Below, piece by piece: positions 1-7,892 of a stretch of 64,000 bases of DNA. The position numbers were made by a program, and so were the translations under genes. Below the pieces are notes generated by a model. That model saw nothing but the letters and a program-made list of their open reading frames with translations. It did no database searches and was not told the DNA's origin. Each line of letters starts with the position of its first letter. Position 1 is the first letter of the stretch. Origin of the DNA: Rufibacter roseus (lineage in GTDB: Bacteria > Bacteroidota > Bacteroidia > Cytophagales > Hymenobacteraceae). The stretch covers positions 186,001 through 250,000 of the forward strand of contig NZ_LRML01000006.1 of the NCBI RefSeq assembly GCF_001647285.1, in the 5' to 3' direction.

Positions 1-89
1 ACCAAGAGCGCCTGAAAGCTGCTGCCAAAAATGCGAAACGCGATGCATCAGACAATGAGAATGACAGTAAGGGTAAAAATGAAGATTAG
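1..89 (+). CDS. C-terminal end of an unidentified protein (partial)
   Basis: The reading frame is open from the left edge (codons start at base 3) to the TAG at 87-89. It encodes only 28 residues, which are rich in Lys, Asp, Asn and Glu (ending KGKNED). Such a charged, disordered tail is common at the end of many proteins and does not identify the family. The rest of the gene lies outside the window. Confidence 0.5.
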   Translation, partial: QERLKAAAKNAKRDASDNENDSKGKNED

Positions 90-477
90 TTCCTGCTAAA
101 GATGCAAGCAAACTAAGTTTTAAAATGAAGCCGCTTCGTCATACCTTACAAGTCTATACAACCCCATATAAGTTTGACTATACATTAGACTCAGCACAAA
201 GACCTTGTTGGAGTTGTCACCATTGTTGTCAGGCTAAGCCATTCTATTTATTCGTAAAAGAACTCTTGGCATCACCTGCCGCTTTTGTTGTGTGTTTTCA
301 CCAACAAGCAGAAGGACGGTTCAAGACGTAAAAACTCCCCTTTGCTTGCATAAACTGAGGCTTTGCGCGAAAGCCGCTAGACTGAGGGAGCAAAACTGCG
401 TGCCTGGCCCCTGCTATATTACTTTACTAAATTTGACCTAAAATAGCTGTGGATGTTAAACCGACAACAGTTAGAAC
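90..477. other. Long gap with no convincing gene
   Basis: The stretch between the partial first gene and the palindrome at 478 contains one 68-codon open frame at 125-331 on the plus strand. Its product is rich in Cys, His and Phe and resembles no family I know, and there is no TAnnTTTG promoter or other support. I treat the region as non-coding. Confidence 0.4.
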
Positions 478-517
478 CTGTTTTGCGCCTGTTTTACGTA
501 AAACAGGCGCAAAACAG
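478..517. repeat. Nested palindrome repeat, copy 1 (perfect)
   Basis: This is a perfect 40-bp palindrome. Each half holds two direct copies of CTGTTTT spaced 11 bp apart, and the other half holds the matching AAAACAG copies. It is the cleanest member of a family of about 22 elements in this window (see findings). Confidence 0.85.
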
Positions 518-541
518 AATTTCTACTCTAGGTAAGCCCAT

Positions 542-573
542 AAAAAAAGCCCCTCCTAAATGGAGAGGCTTTT
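542..573 (-). terminator. Rho-independent terminator of the cold-shock gene
   Basis: On the minus strand a stem of about 10 bp (arms AAGCCTCTCC and GGAGGGGCTT, one mismatch) is followed by a run of T residues. It lies about 30 bp past the stop codon of the csp gene. Confidence 0.8.
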
Positions 574-600
574 GAAGCAATTTGTCTTTATAGCGAAAGA

Positions 601-792
601 CTAAGCGCGTTTAACGTTGATGGCGTTTAGTCCTTTTCTTCCTTCTTGAAGATCATAGACTACCTCGTCGTTTTCTCTGATTTCATCTACTAAACCAGAT
701 ACGTGCACGAAGTACTCCTGATTTGAATTGCTGTCTTTAATGAAGCCGAAGCCTTTATCATCATTAAAGAATTTTACTGTTCCTTGATTCAT
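601..792 (-). CDS. Cold-shock domain protein (CspA family)
   Basis: This small single-domain nucleic-acid chaperone has the cold-shock OB-fold. The RNP1-like motif KGFGFI and RNP2-like motif FVHVSGL are both visible. Its 63-residue length is typical for single-domain Csp proteins. The ATG at 792 is chosen because the product then starts MNQGTVKFF, as Csp proteins do; a longer frame upstream adds only an Asn-rich stretch. It is monocistronic and ends in a terminator at 542-573. Family assignment is secure; whether it is truly cold-induced is unknown. Confidence 0.93.
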   Translation of the reverse strand: MNQGTVKFFNDDKGFGFIKDSNSNQEYFVHVSGLVDEIRENDEVVYDLQEGRKGLNAINVKRA

Positions 793-918
793 ATTGTTGT
801 TATTATACCTTAATGACACTCCTATACTGGTAATCGTTCAGAAAGTTGGGTAGAAAAACCAGAAACTTTCTAAAACCCTGTTTAGAGTGAATCAAGGGCC
901 AAAAAAATAAAATTAACT

Positions 919-1572
919 CTATACCGGCCACTCCTCTAATCTATAGGCACTATCCCAGAACATCCATTCCAATTTTGAGGCGGTCACATAGGCCGCGGTC
1001 ATGACTTGGTGTTGGGCGGAGGTGCAGGTCTCTGCCACTTCGTCACATACCCGGATGGCGCGGGCCACAATCTTCCCGAACTCCTCGCCGGCGTAGGTGT
1101 TGATCCAGTCCTGATACGGGTTGTCGGGCAGCTGCTCCTGGGCTAAAATGTAGTCGCCTACGGCTTTGTAAATCCAGAAGCAGGGGAGCACGGAAGCCAT
1201 GGCTACCTCTAGGGGTGCCAGCGCTGCCTGGCTGAGCAGGAAATGCGTGTAATGCTGGCAGGTAGGGGAGATGGGTACGTCAGGCATAATGTTCAGCTTC
1301 TGGAAATAGCCCGCGTGCAGCGCCTGCTCTACCACCAGGGCTCCTTCGGCGAAGCGCATGAACTCCAGGGCATGGGCGCTGTGCTGGGCTCGAGCCGCAA
1401 TAAGCGACAAGGCCCGCCCGAAACCCGCCAAATATATTGAGTCCTGCGCAATGTAGAATTTAAACTTTTCAGGAGATAGTGTGCCGTTGATGAGTTCCCG
1501 GATAAACGACATCTGGGTGATCTGCGTGTAAATAGGGTTGCCTGCCTGCCAGGCGGTATTACTCCAGCTCAT
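919..1572 (-). CDS. tenA: TenA family thiaminase II / aminopyrimidine aminohydrolase
   Basis: TenA-family enzymes hydrolyse degraded thiamine or formyl-aminopyrimidines to release the hydroxymethylpyrimidine moiety for salvage. The 217-aa product has the expected length and typical segments: an N-terminal helix around FIRELINGTL, the PCFWIY region near residue 130 and the C-terminal LEWMFWDSAY segment. It is the last gene of the TPP-riboswitch operon and overlaps thiD by 14 bp, suggesting coupled translation. Its position next to thiD and thiM supports pyrimidine salvage over a regulatory role. Confidence 0.92.
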   Translation of the reverse strand: MSWSNTAWQAGNPIYTQITQMSFIRELINGTLSPEKFKFYIAQDSIYLAGFGRALSLIAARAQHSAHALEFMRFAEGALVVEQALHAGYFQKLNIMPDVPISPTCQHYTHFLLSQAALAPLEVAMASVLPCFWIYKAVGDYILAQEQLPDNPYQDWINTYAGEEFGKIVARAIRVCDEVAETCTSAQHQVMTAAYVTASKLEWMFWDSAYRLEEWPV

Positions 1573-2389
1573 GTTTCTGTAGGGGTTGCGGGTGGAAGAA
1601 ATGATTGAGGGGGCCGTGACCTTCGCCGGTTTTCACGTCCTTGCCTTGGTCAATGGCCTCGTACACGTAGGCACGGGCTTGCGCAATGGCGTGGGTGATG
1701 GGGAAACCCAAGCTCAGGTACGCCGCAATGGCTGAGGAAAGCGTGCAACCGGTGCCATGCGTGTTCTGGCTCTGGATTGCTTCTGATTCAAACACCTGCA
1801 CCTCTCCGTGCTGCGGCTGGTACACATCATACAGCCGTGGGCCTTGCAGGTGACCTCCCTTCAACAGCACCGATCCGCAGCCTGTCTGCAGAATTTTCTG
1901 AGCCGCTATTTTCATCTCGTCCACGTTCCGGATTTCTAGGTCACTCAGGATATTTGCCTCGTCTAGATTAGGCGTAGCCACCAGGGCCAGCGGAAAAAGT
2001 ACTTGTTGCAGCAGACTGATAGTCTCATCCTGCATGAGTTTATCGCCGCTGGTAGCTACCATCACCGGGTCCAGCACCACCGGCACTTGGTACTGCCTTA
2101 GTACCTCCGCAATGGCCTGCACCAGCTCGGGGCTATGCACCATGCCAATCTTGATGGCGGCTGGTTTAATGTCTTCCATCACGGCCTTGATCTGCCCTTG
2201 CACCACCTCTGTAGGAATGCTGTGAATACCGGTCACGCCACGAGTGTTCTGTACCGTAATGGCGGTTATAGCCGAGGTACCAAAGCAGCCCAGCGCCGAA
2301 AAGGTTTTCAAATCAGCTTGAATGCCGGCTCCGCCACCGCTGTCTGATCCGGCAATGGTGAGCACAGCCGGGTATTTATAAGTTTTCAT
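1559..2389 (-). CDS. thiD: Hydroxymethylpyrimidine/phosphomethylpyrimidine kinase
   Basis: ThiD phosphorylates HMP and HMP-phosphate to HMP-pyrophosphate, the pyrimidine half of thiamine. The 276-aa ribokinase-fold protein shows the N-terminal motif TIAGSDSGGGAGIQAD and the C-terminal anion-hole motif NTHGTGCTLSSAIAA. It overlaps thiE by 4 bp (ATGA type) and tenA by 14 bp, so the three genes form one translationally coupled unit. Confidence 0.96.
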   Translation of the reverse strand: MKTYKYPAVLTIAGSDSGGGAGIQADLKTFSALGCFGTSAITAITVQNTRGVTGIHSIPTEVVQGQIKAVMEDIKPAAIKIGMVHSPELVQAIAEVLRQYQVPVVLDPVMVATSGDKLMQDETISLLQQVLFPLALVATPNLDEANILSDLEIRNVDEMKIAAQKILQTGCGSVLLKGGHLQGPRLYDVYQPQHGEVQVFESEAIQSQNTHGTGCTLSSAIAAYLSLGFPITHAIAQARAYVYEAIDQGKDVKTGEGHGPLNHFFHPQPLQKHELE

Positions 2390-3027
2390 AAAGCTTTCTC
2401 AATTTGGTTTCTGATGTCCTCGGCGGCTTTCGCTGGGTCTGGCGCGGAAAGGATTGCCGAGACCACCGCCAAGCAATCGGCCCCAGCTTGTACCAATCCA
2501 GCAGCATTGTCCGCATTCACTCGGCCAATAGCCACCAAAGGTTTAGCTATCAAACTTCTGATTCTACTAACGCCTTCTAAACCCCATTCAATGATGGTGT
2601 TAGTCTTGGTAGGTGTCGCGAACACAGGACTCAAGGCTATATAATCGGCGAGCTGCGCATGAGGAAGCTGAAGCTGGGTTTCGTCTTCCAGAGAATACCC
2701 CAGAATGCCGCAGCCGGCCCACGCGTTTCTGATCTGCTGGGGTGATGTATCGTTGTTGCCCACGTGAATGCCTGCCGCCGAGCTCTGCTGGGCAACGCCT
2801 AAGTTGTCGTTTACAACAAGCGGTACCTCGTATTGATCCAGCAATTCCCGCAGCCGCAGTGTTTTCTCCAGGAAAGCAGCCTCAGACAGTTCCTTCTCCC
2901 TGATCTGCACCAGATCCACGCCTCCCTTTACCGCCGCCTCCACCACTTGAAAGAAGTCCCGCCCCAGGCAAGCTTTCTCATCGGTGACCAGGTACAAACG
3001 ATAGGGAAAATCTGGATTCGTGTTCAT
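2386..3027 (-). CDS. thiE: Thiamine phosphate synthase
   Basis: ThiE joins HMP-PP and hydroxyethylthiazole phosphate to make thiamine phosphate. The 213-aa TIM-barrel protein contains the expected LVTDE start, VQIREK substrate-binding motif, VNDNLGVA motif and GIHVGN segment, with a C-terminal VAIGRVNADNA loop. It follows thiM after a 139-bp gap that contains a small GC-rich palindrome. Confidence 0.95.
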   Translation of the reverse strand: MNTNPDFPYRLYLVTDEKACLGRDFFQVVEAAVKGGVDLVQIREKELSEAAFLEKTLRLRELLDQYEVPLVVNDNLGVAQQSSAAGIHVGNNDTSPQQIRNAWAGCGILGYSLEDETQLQLPHAQLADYIALSPVFATPTKTNTIIEWGLEGVSRIRSLIAKPLVAIGRVNADNAAGLVQAGADCLAVVSAILSAPDPAKAAEDIRNQIEKAL

Positions 3028-3061
3028 GTTTAGTCTAATCTTGTATTACAACTTACTGTTA

Positions 3062-3081
3062 TTCCCCCTTCAAAGGGGGAG
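3062..3081. repeat. Short CCCCCTT/AAGGGGG palindrome
   Basis: A short inverted repeat, TCCCCCTT then AAGGGGGA, sits in the thiM-thiE gap. A near-identical core (CCCCC TTTAAA GGGGG) recurs at 43140-43155, so it is probably a dispersed repeat. It could also act as a partial attenuator within the thi operon. Confidence 0.5.
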
Positions 3082-3166
3082 TCTCTCTAAAAGAGCATTA
3101 AGCACTTAAGTACAGTCCGGTATGTCTAAATCTGCAATATGGTGCAGCTAAGCTGCTTTTGTTACT

Positions 3167-3967
3167 TCAAGTAGTTCCGCTAAACTGCATCCGCGACAGA
3201 AATGCTTCTTTGTTTAATCCGTGCAGGGCATCTAAAAAGTGTAGTTGTAAGGTGCCAGGACCGGATGCTTTTTCGGCGGCTATTTCGCCGGCTACACCCA
3301 TCAGGGCCATGGCGGCAAGAGTGGCGGTAAAAAAATCTTTAGAATAAACGGCGCAACAGGCTCCAATGAGCGCGGTGGCGGTACAGCCCATACCGGTAAC
3401 TTTGGCCATGAGTGGGTGCCCATTAGAGAGGGAGCGGTATTGGTTTTGATAAATAATAAGGTCGGTGGCACCCGAGATGCACACCACGGCTCCCGTGGAG
3501 GCACTTAAATCCAGTCCTGCTTCCAGGGCTTCCTGGCTTTGGTGGGTGCTGTCTACGCCTTTGGTCTGGGAAGTGGTTTTCACCAGAGCCATGATTTCTG
3601 AGGCGTTGCCCCGGATGACAGATGGTTTATACTGCAACAATTCCTCCAGCACTTGGTTACGGTAGGCTGTGGCTCCGGCTCCTACAGGGTCTAGAACCCA
3701 AGGTTTCTGTGAGGTTTGGGCTTGCTGGGCGGCCAGTCGCATGCTCTCTACCCAATACTCGTTTAGGGTACCTATGTTCACCACCAAGGCTCCGGCAATA
3801 GTGACCATGTCCTTTACCTCAGGGTGGGCGTGAGCCATGACCGGCGAGGCACCTGCTGCAAGCAGTGCATTGGCGGTATTGTTCATGACCACGTAATTGG
3901 TAATGTTGTGCACCAGCGGTGCCTGTGTTTTAACGGCTGAAATAATGTTCCAGAGTTGCTCCTGCAT
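3167..3967 (-). CDS. thiM: Hydroxyethylthiazole kinase
   Basis: ThiM phosphorylates the thiazole alcohol (THZ) salvaged from thiamine breakdown. The 266-aa ribokinase-like protein shows [13 protein letters not shown] near the N-terminus, the LDPVGAGAT motif near residue 92 and the [14 protein letters not shown] anion-hole motif near residue 190. It is the first gene after the TPP riboswitch. With thiE, thiD and tenA it forms a salvage set that lacks the de novo genes thiC and thiG in this window. Confidence 0.95.
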   Translation of the reverse strand: MQEQLWNIISAVKTQAPLVHNITNYVVMNNTANALLAAGASPVMAHAHPEVKDMVTIAGALVVNIGTLNEYWVESMRLAAQQAQTSQKPWVLDPVGAGATAYRNQVLEELLQYKPSVIRGNASEIMALVKTTSQTKGVDSTHQSQEALEAGLDLSASTGAVVCISGATDLIIYQNQYRSLSNGHPLMAKVTGMGCTATALIGACCAVYSKDFFTATLAAMALMGVAGEIAAEKASGPGTLQLHFLDALHGLNKEAFLSRMQFSGTT

Positions 3968-4031
3968 ACTGTTCTTGGTTAAGGTTCAAGATAGGCTCAG
4001 GAGCCTCCGGTGAAAAGGAGGAGTGAATGAA

Positions 4032-4058
4032 AAGAGAGACGGCTGCTAAACCTCTCTT
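4032..4058 (-). terminator. Candidate expression-platform hairpin of the TPP riboswitch
   Basis: On the minus strand, arms AAGAGAG and CTCTCTT flank a 13-nt loop and are followed by TTTC. It lies directly downstream of the aptamer and before thiM, where a regulatory terminator would sit. The stem is modest, so translational control is an alternative. Confidence 0.45.
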
Positions 4059-4137
4059 GCTTTTCCCTACGCCAGTATGACCTGGATCAGGTTCAAAGGG
4101 TACTATCTCAGCTCCATTTTTGGAACGCCCCTAAAGC
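4059..4137 (-). promoter_or_regulatory. TPP riboswitch (THI element) aptamer
   Basis: On the minus strand the conserved blocks TAGGGG, GCTGAGATAGTACCC, TTTGAACCTGATC and the 3' block CTGGCGTAGGGAA appear in the canonical order. The closing P1 stem is GCTTT/AAAGC. It lies about 90 nt upstream of thiM and is expected to shut the thiM-thiE-thiD-tenA operon off when thiamine pyrophosphate is abundant. Confidence 0.95.
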
Positions 4138-4192
4138 CGAGGCCAAGGTAGGAGATTTTGAATTCAGATAAAAACGGTTTACAAACTGAAAG

Positions 4193-4232
4193 CTGTTTTA
4201 GGGCTGTTTTCTGGAAAATAAGCAGAAAACGG
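4193..4232. repeat. Nested palindrome repeat, copy 2
   Basis: Two CTGTTTT units 11 bp apart are followed by imperfect AAAA and GAAAACG arms. It lies in the divergent gap between the thi operon and umuD. Confidence 0.65.
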
Positions 4233-4541
4233 CCCAGGGTAAATAAGACTTATTCTGCTGGTGGTTAGAAAGAAGGAAAAGGGAATTTGTTCTGAAAGAT
4301 GGTGTTGTATCAAGGCGAACGTCTCTGATTTGCAAACTTGAACTTCGTGATAAAGTGAAGTGCACCAGCCAAAAAGTAGTTGATACAGAATTTAACTCAC
4401 AACCATACAAATAGAAGCCTATAAAAGCCTCTCCATCTATACTTTTCCGTTAGTCCGCAACAGCACCCAATTTTGCTGTTGATAAAATTGTTAGTAATTA
4501 ATCCTTCTTATTTATGCCCTTACTGCCGTAATTTCACGTAA

Positions 4542-4560
4542 TTGCCAATTATATTAGCAA
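4542..4560. promoter_or_regulatory. Palindromic operator candidate in front of umuDC
   Basis: A 19-bp imperfect palindrome of the form TTGCnAATnnnATTnGCAA ends 9 bp before the umuD ATG. Its position fits a repressor site controlling the error-prone polymerase operon. It does not match the classical LexA boxes of E. coli or Bacillus, so the regulator is unknown. Confidence 0.5.
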
Positions 4561-4569
4561 TGAATACTT

Positions 4570-5022
4570 ATGGAGGCAGTTGTTTTACCACTACATCCGC
4601 TGAACGAAGAACGGTTTCTGGTGATTATTGACAGGGGCAACTCCCTGCCTTTGTTCACCACCACCGTACAGGCCGGTTTCCCCAGCCCCGCCACCGACTA
4701 CAGCGCCGAGCCTATTGACCTGAACACCTACGCCAGCAATCATCCGGCCTCTACCTTTCTGGTAAAGGTGGAGGGAGACAGCATGATTGGCGCGCACATC
4801 ATGCCCGGTGATTTGGCCATTGTGAACCGAGACATCAGGGCCAGCAGCGGCATGGTGGTGCTGGCGTTTGTGGAGGGTGGCTACACTATTAAGAGACTGG
4901 AGGTACGCAAAGAGGCCGCTTACCTGGTGTCTGAGAACGAAAAATACTCGCCCATCAAGATAGACTCTCCGGAGGGAGGCATGATCTGGGGAGTGGTGGT
5001 AGGCATTCACCGTAAGTTTTAG
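4570..5022 (+). CDS. umuD: UmuD-like S24 peptidase, DNA polymerase V accessory subunit
   Basis: UmuD self-cleaves when RecA is activated and the trimmed form joins UmuC in the translesion polymerase. The 150-aa protein has the cleavage region QAGFPSPA with a likely Ala35-Gly36 scissile bond, the nucleophile Ser71 in VEGDSM and the catalytic Lys108 in YTIKRL. It has no DNA-binding domain, so it is not LexA. It is followed after 3 bp by umuC, and a palindrome immediately upstream may carry its repressor. Confidence 0.94.
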   Translation: MEAVVLPLHPLNEERFLVIIDRGNSLPLFTTTVQAGFPSPATDYSAEPIDLNTYASNHPASTFLVKVEGDSMIGAHIMPGDLAIVNRDIRASSGMVVLAFVEGGYTIKRLEVRKEAAYLVSENEKYSPIKIDSPEGGMIWGVVVGIHRKF

Positions 5023-5025
5023 GCC

Positions 5026-6294
5026 ATGACCAGCCTTTTTGCCCTTGTAGACTGCAACAACTTCTACGCCAGCTGCGAGCGGGCCTTTAACCCAACCCTG
5101 AACGGCAAACCCATAGTGGTGCTCTCGAACAACGACGGATGCGTCATTGCGCGGAGTGGCGAGGCCAAGGCACTGGGCATAAAGATGGGAGCCCCGTACT
5201 TTGAGGTAAGAGATTTAGCGGAAAAGGAGGGGGTACACGTGTTTAGCTCCAACTACGAGTTCTACGGCGACATGAGCCGGCGCGTGGCGCTTATCCTTCA
5301 GGAGTATACTCCTAATCTTGAGATCTATTCCATTGACGAGAGCTTTCTGGACCTGGGTAATTTCCTGCACGTGGATCTGGAGGGGTACGCCCGCGGCATT
5401 TGGGAACGCGTACCCAGGACTACGGGCATTCCGGTGGCGGTGGGCGTGAGTTCTACCAAAACCCTGGCGAAGGTAGCCAACCGGCTGGCGAAGAAATCTG
5501 CGAAGGCCAACGGGGTGCTGGTGCTTACTGATCCCGCCCATATTGAGGCGGCCCTGAAACGCACCGAGGTGGGCGACGTATGGGGCGTGGGAAGGAGGTA
5601 CGCCAAAAAGCTTGCCCAGTACGGCATCTACACCGCCCATGACCTGACTCTAAAGCCCGACAGTTTCATCAAAAAGCACATGACCATTGTGGGGCTGAGA
5701 ACCGCCCGAGAACTGCGGGGGGAGCCCTGCATTGACCTGGAGATGGCTCCGCAGCCAAAGCAGAACATCTGCACCAGCAGGTCCTTCGGGGAGACGCTCA
5801 CGGAGCTGAAAGACATTGAGGAGGCACTGGCCGCGCATACCGTGCGCTGCGCCACCAAGCTCCGGAAGCAACAGTCCTGCTGCTCCGCCCTCACTGTTTT
5901 TTTGGAGACCAGCCGCTTTGCGCTGTCTTACCAAATGTACTTTAACAACCGCACCGTACAGTTGGAGAGTCCCACGGCCAGCGAGCTGGTACTGGTGCCC
6001 CAGGCGCTGGAGGCACTGCGGGCAATTTTCCGCCAGGGCTTCCGGTACAAGAAAACCGGCATTATTGTCTCCGGCATAGTGCCGGCCAACCAGGTGCAGC
6101 AAAGTCTGTTTGAGCCAGACCACCGGCAACGCGACCAGGAACTGATGCAGGCGCTGGATAGTCTCCGGTCCAGGTACGGGCACAGGTCCGTCTTCTACGG
6201 GGTGCAGGGCACGGGCGGCAAATGGCAGATGCAGAACAGCCACCTTTCCCCTTGCTACACCACTAGGCTGGAAGATCTGATCAGGGCAAAATAG
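5026..6294 (+). CDS. umuC: DNA polymerase V catalytic subunit, Y family
   Basis: UmuC is the error-prone polymerase that copies past DNA lesions. The 422-aa protein begins with the Y-family motif FALVDCNNFYASCERAF, has the catalytic SIDESFLDL motif near residue 104 and the VGVSSTKTLAKVANRLAKK segment, followed by HhH and little-finger regions and the C-terminal UmuC-specific part. It is translationally linked to umuD (3-bp spacing). Confidence 0.96.
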   Translation: MTSLFALVDCNNFYASCERAFNPTLNGKPIVVLSNNDGCVIARSGEAKALGIKMGAPYFEVRDLAEKEGVHVFSSNYEFYGDMSRRVALILQEYTPNLEIYSIDESFLDLGNFLHVDLEGYARGIWERVPRTTGIPVAVGVSSTKTLAKVANRLAKKSAKANGVLVLTDPAHIEAALKRTEVGDVWGVGRRYAKKLAQYGIYTAHDLTLKPDSFIKKHMTIVGLRTARELRGEPCIDLEMAPQPKQNICTSRSFGETLTELKDIEEALAAHTVRCATKLRKQQSCCSALTVFLETSRFALSYQMYFNNRTVQLESPTASELVLVPQALEALRAIFRQGFRYKKTGIIVSGIVPANQVQQSLFEPDHRQRDQELMQALDSLRSRYGHRSVFYGVQGTGGKWQMQNSHLSPCYTTRLEDLIRAK

Positions 6295-6375
6295 AAGCAC
6301 CTCTGCTGCAAAAACACTGCTCTGCACTTAGAAAATGTGCGTCATCAGCAGAGGGGCTTGTTTCAAAGCTACTGG

Positions 6376-6972
6376 TTATCCCCGGCGTCTTTCCAGCAAG
6401 ATCATCATCATTAAGCTGAGCACTATGCGTTCGGCCTCACCGCTTTCCAGCTCACTTTCCTGGGTTACTGAAAAGCGCCGGCCAAACAAAGATTTTTGCT
6501 TCTTTAAAACAGCTATTAAGGTGCCATCGGGGCGGGTTACCTCATAAGTAGGGTTGAAGAAATAGCCGGTGAACATACCTAACACCGGAATCTGGCCTAA
6601 CAGAGCATCGCCCACTCTGATCCAGGCATTCGCCTCTCTAATGGTAAAATCCTGCTGCTGGCTTTGATCATACACCTCGTAATGGGCTTTCCACATAGAG
6701 GCCCAGCCTTGACGCGCCACCCGCCCAATTTCACGGCCTTGGTTGTCGGTAAAAATATAGGCGGCAGAAAAGTCGATCCATTGGTTGGCTTTGATGGAAT
6801 ACAGCACTTCTGACTGAGACTCGTCATTATAAACGGTCACTTCTTCTACCAGCTTAAAAAGCTTCTGCCGTACATAGCTGATCGTGAGCCCGTCGGCATC
6901 TTTTACTCTGAAATCATTGGCGAGCGTAGAAATCTTAAATTCAAAGTCTAACGGAAATTCAATATACTTCAT
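6376..6972 (-). CDS. LURP-one-related / scramblase-like beta-barrel protein
   Basis: The 198-aa product reads as a Tubby/LURP-one/phospholipid-scramblase-like domain: a strand-rich core with repeated turns such as VYNDESQSEVLYSIK, YIFTDNQGREIGRV and YEVTRPDGTLIAVLKK, and a hydrophobic C-terminal helix (IVLSLMMMILL). Bacterial members (YxjI-type) have no firmly established function. It has its own ATG and convergent orientation relative to umuC. No operon partner is evident. Confidence 0.65.
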   Translation of the reverse strand: MKYIEFPLDFEFKISTLANDFRVKDADGLTISYVRQKLFKLVEEVTVYNDESQSEVLYSIKANQWIDFSAAYIFTDNQGREIGRVARQGWASMWKAHYEVYDQSQQQDFTIREANAWIRVGDALLGQIPVLGMFTGYFFNPTYEVTRPDGTLIAVLKKQKSLFGRRFSVTQESELESGEAERIVLSLMMMILLERRRG

Positions 6973-7073
6973 GAGGTTGGGTTATGATGAAATTATGTCA
7001 AAAGTGATTTTATAAAACGAAAGCGGAAGAATCAGACTTGAAGAAGTTTGAAACTTACTTTACTCCAGGCCTC

Positions 7074-7772
7074 TCAATCAAACATGCTGTCTTGTTCCGC
7101 CACCGGATCCAGCACGGCCGGTACATCATTTTTAGGGGAATTGACCAATGCGGAAACCGGGTAAGCCAACATTTCATGGGCAGGGTACGGCCTGAGCAGC
7201 TCTACCAATCTGCTGATATCTTCGGTGCCCGAAAGCCACACTTGCTCTTCCTCTGGGTGCAGAATGGCGGGCATGCGGTTATGGATGTTCAGCATCAGTT
7301 CGTTGGGCTCAGTGGTGATAACGGTGAAGGTGTTCAGCACTTCGCCTGTGCTGTGGTCTACCCATTCGTCCCAGAGGCCGGCAAAGGTAAAGAGGGAATG
7401 GTCTTTCAGAATGATCCGGTACGGGGCCTTGTCTTTGCCAACTCGCTTCCACTCATAAAACCCATCGGCGGGCACAAGGCAGCGCCTGCTACTAACTAAC
7501 TGTCTGAAGCTGGCTTTCTCCATGATGGTCTCGGTGCGGGTATTGATAGGGCGCAGGCCGTGTTTCTTCTCTTTCGCCCAACTGGGCAGCAAGCCCCATG
7601 AGAAATGCTGTACTGCCGTGGGGGCTAAGTTGGTGATAACCGGCAGGCTTTGCGAGGGTGCGGCATTATAGCGGTTCTGCTCCTTGTACTTCTGCAGAAT
7701 CTCGGCCACTGAACCCGAGCTCTTAGGATTAGCTTTGCCTTTTTTGGCGATAACGGAATAACGGCCACACAT
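7074..7772 (-). CDS. yedK: SOS response-associated peptidase, SRAP/HMCES family
   Basis: YedK/HMCES proteins form a covalent link through Cys2 to abasic sites in single-stranded DNA and so protect them. The 232-aa protein starts MCGRYS, has the NTRTETI segment and the VPADGFYEWK motif near residue 105, and the HNRMPAIL motif carrying the active-site His. It lies about 0.8 kb from umuDC, which gives the area a DNA-damage theme, though it is transcribed separately. Confidence 0.93.
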   Translation of the reverse strand: MCGRYSVIAKKGKANPKSSGSVAEILQKYKEQNRYNAAPSQSLPVITNLAPTAVQHFSWGLLPSWAKEKKHGLRPINTRTETIMEKASFRQLVSSRRCLVPADGFYEWKRVGKDKAPYRIILKDHSLFTFAGLWDEWVDHSTGEVLNTFTVITTEPNELMLNIHNRMPAILHPEEEQVWLSGTEDISRLVELLRPYPAHEMLAYPVSALVNSPKNDVPAVLDPVAEQDSMFD

Positions 7773-7853
7773 GCTGATAAAATTTCTTTCCTGAACAAGG
7801 TAAGGGTTTAAACCGGAAGAGCACTCGCCTCAGGACGAGAAGTGACGAACAAT

Positions 7854-7892
7854 CTGTTTTATGGCTGTTTTTCAGAAAACAAGCTTAAAACG
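7854..7892. repeat. Nested palindrome repeat, copy 3, overlapping a stop codon
   Basis: CTGTTTT, CTGTTTT, AAAACA and AAAACG units in the family order. The right arm covers the last codons and the stop (7885-7887) of the neighbouring minus-strand barrel gene. Confidence 0.75.

Noticed and set aside
125-331. A 68-codon frame on the plus strand
   Set aside because: No promoter, no family resemblance and an odd composition rich in Cys, His and Phe. Probably chance.
4059-4137. tRNA-like sequence suggested by GGTTCAAA
   Set aside because: The match is part of the TPP riboswitch; no cloverleaf can be drawn. No other tRNA gene was recognised in the window.
4570-5022. LexA repressor
   Set aside because: The protein has the S24 peptidase part but no N-terminal winged-helix domain, and it sits next to umuC, so UmuD is correct.
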